Origin: Chitiniphilus purpureus | Lineage (GTDB): Bacteria; Pseudomonadota; Gammaproteobacteria; Burkholderiales; Chitinibacteraceae | Length of the DNA: 64,000 bases | Reading direction: 5' to 3' | NCBI RefSeq assembly: GCF_025642115.1 | Contig: NZ_CP106753.1 | Coordinates: 2,627,501-2,691,500 of the forward strand | Shown here: in pieces, positions 6,291-14,644 of the stretch | How the letters are laid out: every line of letters starts with the position of its first letter | Position numbering within the stretch: the stretch's first letter is position 1 | Program-made: the position numbers and the translations under genes | The notes under the pieces: model-generated | Databases searched by the model: none | What the model saw: only the letters and a program-made list of their open reading frames with translations | What the model was told of the DNA's origin: nothing

Positions 6291-9200
6291 TCAATCAAAC
6301 GTCACCGTATACAGCATGTCCGTGCTGCTCTCGTCGGTGCCGAAGCGGGTCACCAGCGACCAGCGCCGTGAGAGCAGCACGGTCAGCGAGATCGCGTCCG
6401 ACAGTCCGTCGAAGCTTTTCTCCAATGCCACGCGCAGACGGTTGCCCAGGCGTTTACTGACCGAGACGACTTGCGAAGTAGTGCCGTCGGCCCGTTCCTC
6501 GGATGCGAAACCGACTTCGTCGATCCCCAGGGTCTCCAGGAACTGGTCAGTGAAGCCTTCGCCCGGGTTGCCTTCGGTCAGGATGGCGTTGAGTGCCTGC
6601 ACCATGACGGCAGCATCGCCCTTGTCCATGGCATCGGCGCCGTGGCCGAACAGCAACCAGGCGAGTTTTTCGTTGTCTGGCACATTGGGGTCGGAATACA
6701 GGGTCACCTGCGGCGATTGCGCGCTGCCTTTTACCTGCACACCCGCTTCCACCGCGCCGCCGCGGCGTACCGCCAGGATGTCGAGCCCGGGGTTGTCGAT
6801 CACGCCGGCAAACGACAGGATGCCGCGTTCGATGTCCAGTTTCTGGCCGTAGGCCCGGTAAGTGCCTTCGTCCACCTTGACCACCCCGCTGGCCGACAAT
6901 GCCCGTTCCGGGCTGGCGCGGAAACGCAGCGCGCCGGACAGCTGTGCTTCGAGCCCGTAGCCTCGGAAGCGGAAGTTCTCGCCCAGATCGACGTCGAATA
7001 CCAGATCGGCCAGCTTGAGCGGGCTGGGGGCTTCCTGCCGCTCGCGTCCCACGATCACCACGTCGCTGGACAGCATCGGCACATCGTTGCCACGGTATTC
7101 GATGTTGCCGCGGTCGGCGCGCAGGTTGCCGCTGACCGAGATGCCCCCTGCCCCGTACTTGATTTCGCCTTTGCCCGACAACACCAGTTGCATGTCCGGC
7201 CGATTGACGAGCAAGAGCTGTTCGGCGTGCAACACGGCCTGCGCATCGGCGCCGTCCTGGCGCAGGTCGACCGTGCCGCCCGCGGTCAGGGTGCCGCTGC
7301 CGCCACGGAAACGGAAGGTATCGAGCCGGATACGGCGCTCGCTCAGGGTCAGCCGAGCCTCGCCATCACGCAGCCGGATGCCGGTGCTTTTGTCATGCAC
7401 CGACAGTGCGCTGCCGGCCAGCCAGCCATCGAATGTCGGCGCGTGCAAAGGGCCGCTGCGGCGCACGTCCAGCTTGAGCGCCCCGGCCAGTGCAACGCTG
7501 TCGCTGATCAATGGCGCGACTTGTGCCAGATCCGGCAGATCCCCTTGCACGTGCAGTGCAAGGTCGGCGTCGGGCCGGATGCGCCAAGCCTGTGCATCCA
7601 GCAGCGTCCGCGCATCGATGCGCAGATGCCCGAAGCGGGTGCTGGCTGCGCTTGTCTGCAGTGTGGTCAGCGAATTCTCGGCGCGCAGCTGGGCATCGAA
7701 CTGCGTCAGTGTCAGTGCCTGCGTCTGGCGGCCGACACGCCGGCGCAGGTCGCCGGATACCCGCCGCAACGTGGCTTGCCCATGCAGTGCGGTGTCGACA
7801 CGTAGATCCCATTGTCCGGCCAGGACCAGATCGGCTTCGATTTCTGGCGGCACCGCTGCAAGTGCAAGCCATTCCGCAACGGCCAGACGCGGCGCATTGC
7901 CGCGAGTCGTCAGCCGCCCGTTCTTCCAATCCAACCTGGCGATCTCGATCCGGCTGCTGCCAACATCGAAACGCGCATCGGCAAGACCGACACCGGCCGG
8001 CCCCAGGCGCACCGCAGCCGGCGACAGCAACCGGACCGCGATCGGCCCGCTGGTTTCGAAGCGTTGCCAGCGCCCTGCCCAGTTCCAGGCCGCATCCAAG
8101 GCGCCATCGGCCGTCAATGCAAGGGCGAACGGCCGTTCCTTGTAGTTGCCCTGGGCATCGATCACCGCATGATGGCGTGCCCGTGTGCCGGTGAGGGTCA
8201 CCTTTGCCTGTTGCAGCGCCGCACCGAATCCGGTCACGCCATCCGCCTGCAAGGCCACATTGAACGGCCGGTCCAGATCCGGGTAGAGCTCAGCTTTGAG
8301 CTGGGCCGATCGGGCTGCGACGCCCCATGGTGTGGCAAACCCTTCGATCGCCAGGTCGGTCTGCAGCCAGGGCGCTCGCCAGTCTCCCCGCGCCAGGACC
8401 TGCCCAATCACGCGGCCGCTGAAGTCGGGTCCGGCCTGCGTCAGATCACGCAGCGCCAGCGCCAGTTGCAGCTCGTCCCCCGGCCGCCCGAGTGCGCCCT
8501 TGGCCGTGACCCGGTTGTCCCCCAGCGCCAGCCACAGGTCCGCTTGGCGGACCTGATGCAGATCGAGCGTCAGCCGCCCCTCGCCCGCCAAGGCGCGTCC
8601 GTTGAAGCGGCTGGGCTTGAGCGCGTACTGTGCATTCACATTGAGTTGCGGCCTGAGTTCGCCTTGCATGGTGAACTTGCCACTGATGTCGCCCGCCGGC
8701 CAGGGTGCGTAGTCCGCAGGATTCCAGTGACTGGCCTGGGCATGCAGGACGAAATCCTGCCGTTCGAACCCGAATTCGCCGATGGCGGTCAAGGTGCTCT
8801 TGCCACGTGCCAGCATCAGCTTGCGCAGCGCGAGCCGACGTTGCCGCTCCGGCTCGATCCAGCCCAGTTCGGCCCAGAGCCGTCCCTGTACGCGTGCGTC
8901 GACCAGCTTGGCCACCACATCCGGCGCGCGATACGGCCCTGAAAGATCGATCAGGCCGGCCACAGCGCTGTGCGGCAGCCCCTCCCGCAGGGCGGCCAGA
9001 TCAAGTGCCTGCAAGGTGAGCTTGGCTTGCAACCGGTCACGCGTGAAGCGGCCATGGGCCTTGACGACAGCCGAGCCGAGCAAGGACGCATCCAACCGCT
9101 GCAGCGCCAGCCAATCGGTGCCCAGCGTGAAATCGGCGTCAGCCCGGAGCAGCGGGATACGCTGTGCATCAAGACGCCCTGCCCCCTGGTTGCGCACCGT

Positions 9201-10124
9201 GAGCCGCCCGCTTGCGCCGTCGCGGGTGGGTGCCAGGTCAAGGCGCAATTCCAGGTCGCCCTGCGGCCATCCCGGACGCAGTGCGGCCGGATCGACATGC
9301 GATGCGCTCAGCTGCGCCTGACGCAGCATGGCGTAGACATAGGGTGCGAACACGTCGGCACGCAGCTTGATCTGCGCCCGCAGCCGCTCGCCGCCGACCC
9401 GACCTTGCACGCCCAGGTCACGCAGGCTGCCCGACAGAGCCAGATCGGTATCGACGTCATAGTCTTCAATCTGACCTTGGAAACGCAGGCGACCGGCGGC
9501 TGCGAACGGCGCAAGTCCGGTGACCTGCAGCTGTGCCTGCGCCAGGCCGCGCGGCGTGCGCAGTTGTTGCACCACCAGGCGGTGGACGCTGCCGTCGCTA
9601 TCGAACCGGGCACGGATCGCCTTGAGGTCGACGCCTGACGCCTCTATCCGGACCCGACCGGCGCGCAGTTGCCCCACATGCACGGCAATCGGCAAGGTCA
9701 GCTTTGTCGGCGGTGGGGTGGTGGGCCGATCCGGTGGCTGCGGTTTGCTGTGCACCCGTACTTCGCCTGCCTCGACCAGGCCAATCGAAACCATGCGTTG
9801 CAACAGCGCCCGCGGTGCCCACTGCACATGCAAGCGGTCGATGGCAATCCGGCTCGCCTTGGTATCCACCACCAAGCCGCGGACGTTGAAATCCCGCCAG
9901 AGCGAGCCTTCCAACGCCGTGATCCGCACCGTCGCACTGCGATTGATGCGCTCGATCAGCCATGCGCGGCCGCCGGGCTGGTCAAGCCATTGCGCACCGA
10001 GGTAAAGCAGTGCCGGCAAGGCAAGTACCCAGGCCAGGGTTGCCCAGAGCAGCACACGTAGCAGCGTGCGACGCCGGGTGGGCAACGCTGGCGTGGTCTC
10101 GGCGGGCGGCATGGGATCGGTCAT
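6291..10124 (-). CDS. tamB: TamB, inner-membrane subunit of the translocation and assembly module
   Basis: A 1277-aa AsmA-like protein that spans the periplasm as a beta-taco groove and works with TamA in outer-membrane protein and lipid homeostasis. It starts MTDPMPPAET with a single N-terminal membrane anchor at about residues 22-44, followed by a long beta-repeat region rich in D-L-x-V patterns. The conserved DUF490 domain forms the C-terminus, which ends in DMLYTVTFD. Start 10124 is chosen over the longer frame because it overlaps the tamA stop (TGATG), giving a coupled tamA-tamB operon. It is the first host gene next to the prophage; its 3' end is about 75 bp from the repressor gene. Confidence 0.95.
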   Translation of the reverse strand: MTDPMPPAETTPALPTRRRTLLRVLLWATLAWVLALPALLYLGAQWLDQPGGRAWLIERINRSATVRITALEGSLWRDFNVRGLVVDTKASRIAIDRLHVQWAPRALLQRMVSIGLVEAGEVRVHSKPQPPDRPTTPPPTKLTLPIAVHVGQLRAGRVRIEASGVDLKAIRARFDSDGSVHRLVVQQLRTPRGLAQAQLQVTGLAPFAAAGRLRFQGQIEDYDVDTDLALSGSLRDLGVQGRVGGERLRAQIKLRADVFAPYVYAMLRQAQLSASHVDPAALRPGWPQGDLELRLDLAPTRDGASGRLTVRNQGAGRLDAQRIPLLRADADFTLGTDWLALQRLDASLLGSAVVKAHGRFTRDRLQAKLTLQALDLAALREGLPHSAVAGLIDLSGPYRAPDVVAKLVDARVQGRLWAELGWIEPERQRRLALRKLMLARGKSTLTAIGEFGFERQDFVLHAQASHWNPADYAPWPAGDISGKFTMQGELRPQLNVNAQYALKPSRFNGRALAGEGRLTLDLHQVRQADLWLALGDNRVTAKGALGRPGDELQLALALRDLTQAGPDFSGRVIGQVLARGDWRAPWLQTDLAIEGFATPWGVAARSAQLKAELYPDLDRPFNVALQADGVTGFGAALQQAKVTLTGTRARHHAVIDAQGNYKERPFALALTADGALDAAWNWAGRWQRFETSGPIAVRLLSPAAVRLGPAGVGLADARFDVGSSRIEIARLDWKNGRLTTRGNAPRLAVAEWLALAAVPPEIEADLVLAGQWDLRVDTALHGQATLRRVSGDLRRRVGRQTQALTLTQFDAQLRAENSLTTLQTSAASTRFGHLRIDARTLLDAQAWRIRPDADLALHVQGDLPDLAQVAPLISDSVALAGALKLDVRRSGPLHAPTFDGWLAGSALSVHDKSTGIRLRDGEARLTLSERRIRLDTFRFRGGSGTLTAGGTVDLRQDGADAQAVLHAEQLLLVNRPDMQLVLSGKGEIKYGAGGISVSGNLRADRGNIEYRGNDVPMLSSDVVIVGRERQEAPSPLKLADLVFDVDLGENFRFRGYGLEAQLSGALRFRASPERALSASGVVKVDEGTYRAYGQKLDIERGILSFAGVIDNPGLDILAVRRGGAVEAGVQVKGSAQSPQVTLYSDPNVPDNEKLAWLLFGHGADAMDKGDAAVMVQALNAILTEGNPGEGFTDQFLETLGIDEVGFASEERADGTTSQVVSVSKRLGNRLRVALEKSFDGLSDAISLTVLLSRRWSLVTRFGTDESSTDMLYTVTFD

Positions 10125-11872
10125 CAGAACGCCATCCCCAACGCAAAGTAGACGCGCCATTGCTGCGCATCCAGCCCATACGCGACATCGGCCCCAAGCA
10201 CGCCGACCGGGCTTACCCAACGTGCGCCGAGCCCCACGCCGGTCTTGCCCGAGTAATCGGCCCATCGATCGGCAGCGTCACCATGGTCGACGAAGACTGC
10301 GGCGCGCCAATCGCGGTAGACGGCGTGTTGATACTCCAGTGTCGTCGTGGCGATGACACGCCCGCCTTGGATCGACCCGCCACGCGCCACGCCCAGACTT
10401 TCGTAGTCGTAGCCCCGCACGCTGTGGCTGCCGCCGGCACGGAACAGGAAGTCAGTGGGCACGCCGCCCCTGTCCTGGGTCAGTGTCTGCCCCAGTTCCA
10501 GCCGGCTGATGGCAACGCCCTTGTCGCCCACCGGCCAATAGTGGGTGCCGCGCCCATACAGCCGCAGGAAGGTCTCGTCCGACAGCACACCCCTGACCCC
10601 ACCGCCTGCCTCGAATTGCAGGACTGAACCATCGCGCGGGTTGCGCTGGCTGTCCAGCTCACGTCTTATCCATTGGACGCCGAGCGCCAGCGTCTGCGGG
10701 TTCTCGGTGGTCCCGTCGTCGAGTTCACGCCGCTCGGTCAGGTATTCCAGTGTGATGGTGCGGTCGATCCGATCACCCTTGGTGGCACGCGAGATGCCGG
10801 CTTTATAGGTATCCGAATCCAGATTGTTCGACGTGGAGCGCTCGCCGCTGAAGTACACCCGGTGGGTATAGCCGTTGGCCTCTTTGGGGAAAGTGAGACC
10901 CAGATCCAGGCTTTGTTCCAACTGTTCGAGCTTGACCCGGCTGTCCAGGACCCAGCCGCGTCCCGCCACATTGTTGTAGCGATGCGAGACTTCGCCGCGA
11001 AAGCCGGTATTGGTGCTGTAGCCCACCCCGAGCGTGAGCTTGTGCAGCGGGGCCTCCTGTACCGTCACATGCACCGGCGCAAGGTAAGGCGCGTCGCCGG
11101 AGAGCACCGGCTCGACAATGACTGTGGAAAAGTGCGGCATGTCCTGCAGATCGCTTTGCAGCTTCTGCAGATCCCTGCGCTTGAATTCATCGCCCGGATC
11201 GATCCGCACCTGGTCGTGGACAAGGCTTTCCGGATAGCGTGACAGACCATCGACGGTCACTTCGCCATAGCGATAGAGCGGGCCGCTGTTCAGGACCAGC
11301 GTCAGGTCGGCGGCGGCGGCGGCCGGCTCTATCCGTGCTTCGCTCTTGACGACATGCGCGGCCGGATAACGCTGAAACTGCAATGCATTGAGCGCCCGGC
11401 GCTTGTAGGTGCTCCAGCCGCCCTGGGTGAAGCGCCTGCCCTCCCCCAGCGCCGGGTCCCGTTGCAGATAGCGCAGCAAGCGCTCACGGTAGGCGGGATC
11501 GTCATCGATCTCGCCCTGCAGCGACAACTCGATCCGGCGGACCTGCGTCGGCGGCCCCGGCGTCACGTCCACCCGAACCCGGTAACGCCCCGGCTCCCCT
11601 TCCAGGCGCGCGCTGACCTGAGGATCGAAATAGCCGGCCGTGTTGAGCAGGGCCTGGGCATCGGCCGGCGTCCGCTCGATCACGGCCCGCAGCTCATCCA
11701 GCTCGATGCCGCGGCTGCGCCATTTGTACAGGTCCAGGTAACGCTCCAGCAACTGCACCGCCTCACCGGGACCACGGATCTCCACCGTGTAACCCGCTTC
11801 CTGCGCCATGGCCGGCAATGCCAGCACAAGTGCGGCAGCGGCGGATGCAAAGCAGGTATGGGGAAGCGGCAT
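10124..11872 (-). CDS. tamA: TamA, Omp85-family outer-membrane protein
   Basis: A 582-aa Omp85 protein. A signal peptide ends at MAQ-EAG (about residue 23). N-terminal POTRA domains follow (for example YFDPQVSARLEGEPGRYRV), and the C-terminal half is a surface-antigen beta-barrel ending in FALGMAF, with the terminal Phe typical of outer-membrane barrels. It partners TamB, whose start overlaps this stop. No clear Shine-Dalgarno lies before the ATG at 11872, so the exact start is less certain than the identity. Confidence 0.94.
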   Translation of the reverse strand: MPLPHTCFASAAAALVLALPAMAQEAGYTVEIRGPGEAVQLLERYLDLYKWRSRGIELDELRAVIERTPADAQALLNTAGYFDPQVSARLEGEPGRYRVRVDVTPGPPTQVRRIELSLQGEIDDDPAYRERLLRYLQRDPALGEGRRFTQGGWSTYKRRALNALQFQRYPAAHVVKSEARIEPAAAAADLTLVLNSGPLYRYGEVTVDGLSRYPESLVHDQVRIDPGDEFKRRDLQKLQSDLQDMPHFSTVIVEPVLSGDAPYLAPVHVTVQEAPLHKLTLGVGYSTNTGFRGEVSHRYNNVAGRGWVLDSRVKLEQLEQSLDLGLTFPKEANGYTHRVYFSGERSTSNNLDSDTYKAGISRATKGDRIDRTITLEYLTERRELDDGTTENPQTLALGVQWIRRELDSQRNPRDGSVLQFEAGGGVRGVLSDETFLRLYGRGTHYWPVGDKGVAISRLELGQTLTQDRGGVPTDFLFRAGGSHSVRGYDYESLGVARGGSIQGGRVIATTTLEYQHAVYRDWRAAVFVDHGDAADRWADYSGKTGVGLGARWVSPVGVLGADVAYGLDAQQWRVYFALGMAF

Positions 11873-12152
11873 GGGCGGGGCGCGTTTGGAAAGCGCTTAC
11901 TGTACCGAATAACTGACGGCGGGCCCATCAGACAGCGCCTACAGCTGTTGCATTGCGCGCAGCATCGGAAAGCATGGCGGCATACAGCCGTGATACGCGC
12001 CGGGCATGCATAAAAAAACACCCAGCAGGCAAGCTTGGCGACTTGCGGGCTGGGTAGAGGATGGAGGAGTCGATAAGCGGTCAAAGACCGCAGGAAGCCT
12101 AGAAAAGCTCGGTACTACAGTGCGCTGGGATAACCCTCCCGGCGCCGGGGGA
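11873..12152. other. Stretch between tamA and the small ORF
   Basis: No protein gene is supported here. It holds the 3' untranslated part of the small minus-strand transcript, a CCCGGCGCCGGG palindrome just past the 30-codon ORF stop (about 12139-12150), a small GCGGTC hairpin near 12080-12095, and the terminator at 12012-12054. The stretch from 11873 to 12011 must include the tamA promoter, which I cannot pinpoint. Confidence 0.5.
12012..12054 (-). terminator. Strong rho-independent terminator of the small minus-strand unit
   Basis: On the minus strand CCCAGC...GCAAG pairs with CTTGC...GCTGGG (12021-12026 with 12049-12054, and 12029-12033 with 12042-12046). Seven T residues follow (12018-12012). 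It faces away from tamA and ends a transcript coming from about 12300. Confidence 0.88.
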
Positions 12153-12245
12153 TCAACGGGCCAGCGTCAACCGCCAGCCGTAGGATTTGACGAGCAGACG
12201 CTGAGCAGCTTCAACGTTGCGGATGATCGTGAGCAAAGTACGCAT
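12153..12245 (-). CDS. 30-aa small protein, isolated transcription unit
   Basis: A 31-codon ORF starting MRTLLTIIRNVEAAQ and ending with LTLAR. It is basic and mildly amphipathic, with no signal peptide or clear membrane helix. Support comes from its setting: a strong Shine-Dalgarno (AAGGAGAAGGAACAAAATC before ATG), a well-spaced promoter at 12315-12343 and a strong terminator at 12012-12054. I do not recognise it. It could be a functional small protein, a leader peptide, or an ORF on a regulatory RNA. Confidence 0.6.
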   Translation of the reverse strand: MRTLLTIIRNVEAAQRLLVKSYGWRLTLAR

Positions 12246-12314
12246 GATTTTGTTCCTTCTCCTTGTGGGTCCGGATGACCTTCAGTGGTGCGGTCTTGTT
12301 TGACCACGAAACGA

Positions 12315-12343
12315 ACTTTACCAAAACTACATTCGCAACGCAA
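12315..12343 (-). promoter_or_regulatory. Sigma-70-type promoter of the small unit
   Basis: Minus-strand -35 TTGCGT (12343-12338), exactly 17 bases, then -10 TAAAGT (12320-12315). The expected start is near 12308, giving a leader of about 60 bases before the 30-codon ORF. One of the GTAG/CTAC repeats overlaps the spacer and -10. Confidence 0.6.
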
Positions 12344-12484
12344 GTGGTTTTGTAGAAAAACTACGTATATAGATGCGTTTCACAATGTAACTTACTACTT
12401 CTTCCTTGTAATAACCTTTGCAAATCAATGACTATCTCGTAGTGAAAAGTAACGGCACCAAAACGGAACTCGTAGCAAAACTAC
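12318..12484. repeat. Three GTAG-N5-CTAC-type operator repeats
   Basis: Palindromic units: 12318-12330 (TTAC CAAAA CTAC, left arm degenerate), 12352-12364 (GTAG AAAAA CTAC) and 12472-12484 (GTAG CAAAA CTAC). A further partial copy, GTAGTGAAAAGTAA, lies near 12439. All share an A-rich centre in the same orientation. The first overlaps the promoter of the small unit and the last lies just before the terminator of the chalcone-isomerase-like gene. The AT-rich 12300-12490 block holds no gene. Confidence 0.6.
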
Positions 12485-12491
12485 TGCCATG

Positions 12492-12517
12492 AAAAAGGGC
12501 CGACTCCAAGTCGGCCC
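12492..12517 (-). terminator. Rho-independent terminator after the chalcone-isomerase-like gene
   Basis: A nine-base perfect stem (GGGCCGACT with AGTCGGCCC) with a three-base loop, followed on the minus strand by five T residues. It lies about 34 bases past the stop at 12551. Confidence 0.88.
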
Positions 12518-12550
12518 GCACCGGTATGACGCAATGCCGCCGTGGCAAGC

Positions 12551-13123
12551 TCATCCGCCAAGCAGGCGGCGCTTGAGCGTGCCCTGTACCGGGTCATTGC
12601 CTAGCCAGATCGAGAGCATGGCCGCGGCGAAATCGTCTCCGGCAATCACCGGATAACGTTTGCCACGCACGGTGATACGGGTACCTTGGCTTGGCAGGAA
12701 GTCAAGCTGGATCACATCCCCCTTCTGCACGGCCTGCACTTCCCGGAACACCTTGTCCAACGCGTCGAGCTGACGGGCGTATTGGCCAAGCCCGGCCTGG
12801 CCCACGTTGTCCGCCAGCCCTTCGACCAACGATTCGTGCATGGCATCGGCAGCCACATCACGCAGCATGCGCAGTTCCATGCGGCGTGGCAGCGTGGCCT
12901 GCAGCACGGCCTGCGCATCGCCGGTCCTGGCGCTGGTGTAGAGTGCCGCCACGTACACATCGACCACGATACGGGTGCGTACACCGGCGCCGTTCAACAC
13001 CAGCGATTGGCCAGCAAGTGCCACACTGTCCGGGACTTGCTGGCCAGCCAGCTCCACCGCTTGCGTCTGGGCAACTGCGATCACCAGCACAGCGGCGAGC
13101 ACATTCTGTTTCAGCGTCGTCAT
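12551..13123 (-). CDS. Chalcone isomerase-like periplasmic protein
   Basis: A 190-aa protein with a signal peptide (MTTLKQNVLAAVLVIAVAQ, cleaved near QTQA-VEL). A chalcone-isomerase-like domain follows, including VALAGQSLVLNGAGVRTR, VDVYVAALY and WLGNDPV. Bacterial members of this fold (PF16036 type) are not known to act on flavonoids; the plant relatives include fatty-acid-binding proteins, which fits its position beside the fad genes. Start 13123 has a GGAGGAG Shine-Dalgarno and begins the signal peptide. A terminator lies between fadA and this gene, so it may depend on read-through or a hidden promoter. Confidence 0.8.
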   Translation of the reverse strand: MTTLKQNVLAAVLVIAVAQTQAVELAGQQVPDSVALAGQSLVLNGAGVRTRIVVDVYVAALYTSARTGDAQAVLQATLPRRMELRMLRDVAADAMHESLVEGLADNVGQAGLGQYARQLDALDKVFREVQAVQKGDVIQLDFLPSQGTRITVRGKRYPVIAGDDFAAAMLSIWLGNDPVQGTLKRRLLGG

Positions 13124-13161
13124 CGGGTTTCTCCTCCATCGGCATGCGCCCAGGGCGCTGG

Positions 13162-13194
13162 AAAAAAGCCCGTGGGCGATACCGCGCCACGGGC
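13162..13194 (-). terminator. Rho-independent terminator after fadA
   Basis: On the minus strand GCCCGTGG pairs with CCACGGGC (13194-13187 with 13175-13168), followed by six T residues (13167-13162). It lies between fadA and the chalcone-isomerase-like gene, only about 39 bases before the latter's start. Confidence 0.85.
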
Positions 13195-13250
13195 CATCAC
13201 CACATCCGGAAACATCGGTACCACCGGGCGCATCCACCGCCCCACCGTGG

Positions 13251-14456
13251 TCATAGCAGCTGGATCACCCCTGCGCCCCCCATGCCGGTCCCGATGCACA
13301 TGGTCACCATGCCGTACCGGCCGGCCAGGTGCCGGCGGCGCATGCCATGGATCAGGGTGGCGGCGCGGATGGCGCCGGTGGCGCCGAGCGGGTGGCCCAG
13401 CGCAATCGCCCCACCATTGGGATTGACCTTGGCCGGATCCAGCCCCAGATCGCGGCAGACCGCGAGTGCCTGGGCCGCGAATGCCTCGTTCAGCTCGATC
13501 CAGGCCAGGTCGTCCTGCTGCAGGCCGGCCAGCTTCAACGCGGCCGGGATCGCCTCCTTGGGGCCAATGCCCATGATGGCCGGTGGCACACCCTTGACGG
13601 CGAATGTGACAAAGCGGGCGAGCGGCGTCAGGTTGTATTCCTTCAGGATCTTCTCAGACACGAGGATCAGTGCGCCGGCGCCATCCGACATCTGCGAACT
13701 GTTGCCGGCGGTGACCGAGCCCTGGGCCGCGAACACCGGCTTGAGCTTGGCCAACCCTTCGGCGCTGGTATCACGGCGCGGCCCTTCGTCCGTACTCAAG
13801 GTCTTGTGCACCAGCTCGACTTCGCCGGTGGCGAGGTTGGGCACGCGGTAGGTGACCTGCAGCGGGGTGATCTCGTCGGCAAAGGCACCCGATTCGATGG
13901 CCGCAAGCGCGCGTTGGTGCGACTGCAGCGCGAAGGCGTCCTGGTCTTCCCGGTTCACCTGCCATTGCGCGGCGACCTTTTCGGCGGTCAGGCCCATGCC
14001 GTAGGCGATGCCGAGGTTTTCGTCCTTGGCGAAGATCTCCGGGTTGAATGCCACCTTGTTGCCCATCATCGGCACCATGGACATGCTCTCGGTGCCGGCG
14101 GCGATCATCACATCGGCCTCACCCAGCCGGATCCGGTCGGCGGCCATCGCCACCGCATTGATGCCGGACGAGCAGAAACGGTTGATCGTGACACCGCCCA
14201 CCTCGTGCCGCAGGCCGGCGAGCAGCACACCGATACGCGCCACATTCATCCCCTGCTCGGCTTCGGGCATGGCGCAACCGACCACGGCATCCTCGATGCG
14301 GGCCGGGTCAAGACCGGGCACCTGCGCCAATGCGCCTCGGATCACATGCGCCAGCATGTCGTCGGGCCTTACGTTGCGCATCTGTCCGCGCGGGGCCTTG
14401 CCCACCGGCGTACGCGTCGCCGCGACGATGTAGGCTTCCTGAATCTGTTTGCTCAT
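13251..14456 (-). CDS. fadA: Acetyl-CoA acyltransferase (3-ketoacyl-CoA thiolase)
   Basis: A 401-aa thiolase that performs the last step of fatty-acid beta-oxidation, splitting 3-ketoacyl-CoA to acetyl-CoA and a shortened acyl-CoA. The nucleophilic Cys95 sits in NRFCSSGINA. The C-terminal catalytic His is in GHPLGATGA and the second Cys in CIGTGMGG. Start 14456 (MSKQIQ) has an AGGAGC Shine-Dalgarno; the frame runs open far upstream only because of high GC. It follows fadB in the same direction with a 188-base gap. Confidence 0.95.
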   Translation of the reverse strand: MSKQIQEAYIVAATRTPVGKAPRGQMRNVRPDDMLAHVIRGALAQVPGLDPARIEDAVVGCAMPEAEQGMNVARIGVLLAGLRHEVGGVTINRFCSSGINAVAMAADRIRLGEADVMIAAGTESMSMVPMMGNKVAFNPEIFAKDENLGIAYGMGLTAEKVAAQWQVNREDQDAFALQSHQRALAAIESGAFADEITPLQVTYRVPNLATGEVELVHKTLSTDEGPRRDTSAEGLAKLKPVFAAQGSVTAGNSSQMSDGAGALILVSEKILKEYNLTPLARFVTFAVKGVPPAIMGIGPKEAIPAALKLAGLQQDDLAWIELNEAFAAQALAVCRDLGLDPAKVNPNGGAIALGHPLGATGAIRAATLIHGMRRRHLAGRYGMVTMCIGTGMGGAGVIQLL

Positions 14457-14644
14457 TGCAGAGCTCCTAATATCTAGGCGGCACAGCCACCCTGATTCAA
14501 ATCGGGCTGGAAACAGGTCAGCAAGAGCGTAGCAAGGCGGTGCAGGGCAAGGAGCAGGAGCGCAGCAACCCGGATTGGACTGTTGTCCATGAGGATTGCG
14601 CGTACCGCACGACGCAGCCATGCGCCGCCGCAGTAGCTTGATGA
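14457..14644. other. fadB-fadA intergenic spacer
   Basis: 188 bases without a supported gene. The part from about 14520 to 14640 has a coding-like purine/GC rhythm (repeated GCA, GAG and GGC words) but no start, Shine-Dalgarno or family match. It could be a dispersed intergenic repeat or a decayed fragment. Confidence 0.4.

Noticed and set aside
12006-12278. Plus-strand frame of 90 codons
   Set aside because: It reads through the terminator and antisense to the better-supported 30-codon minus-strand ORF; no Shine-Dalgarno.
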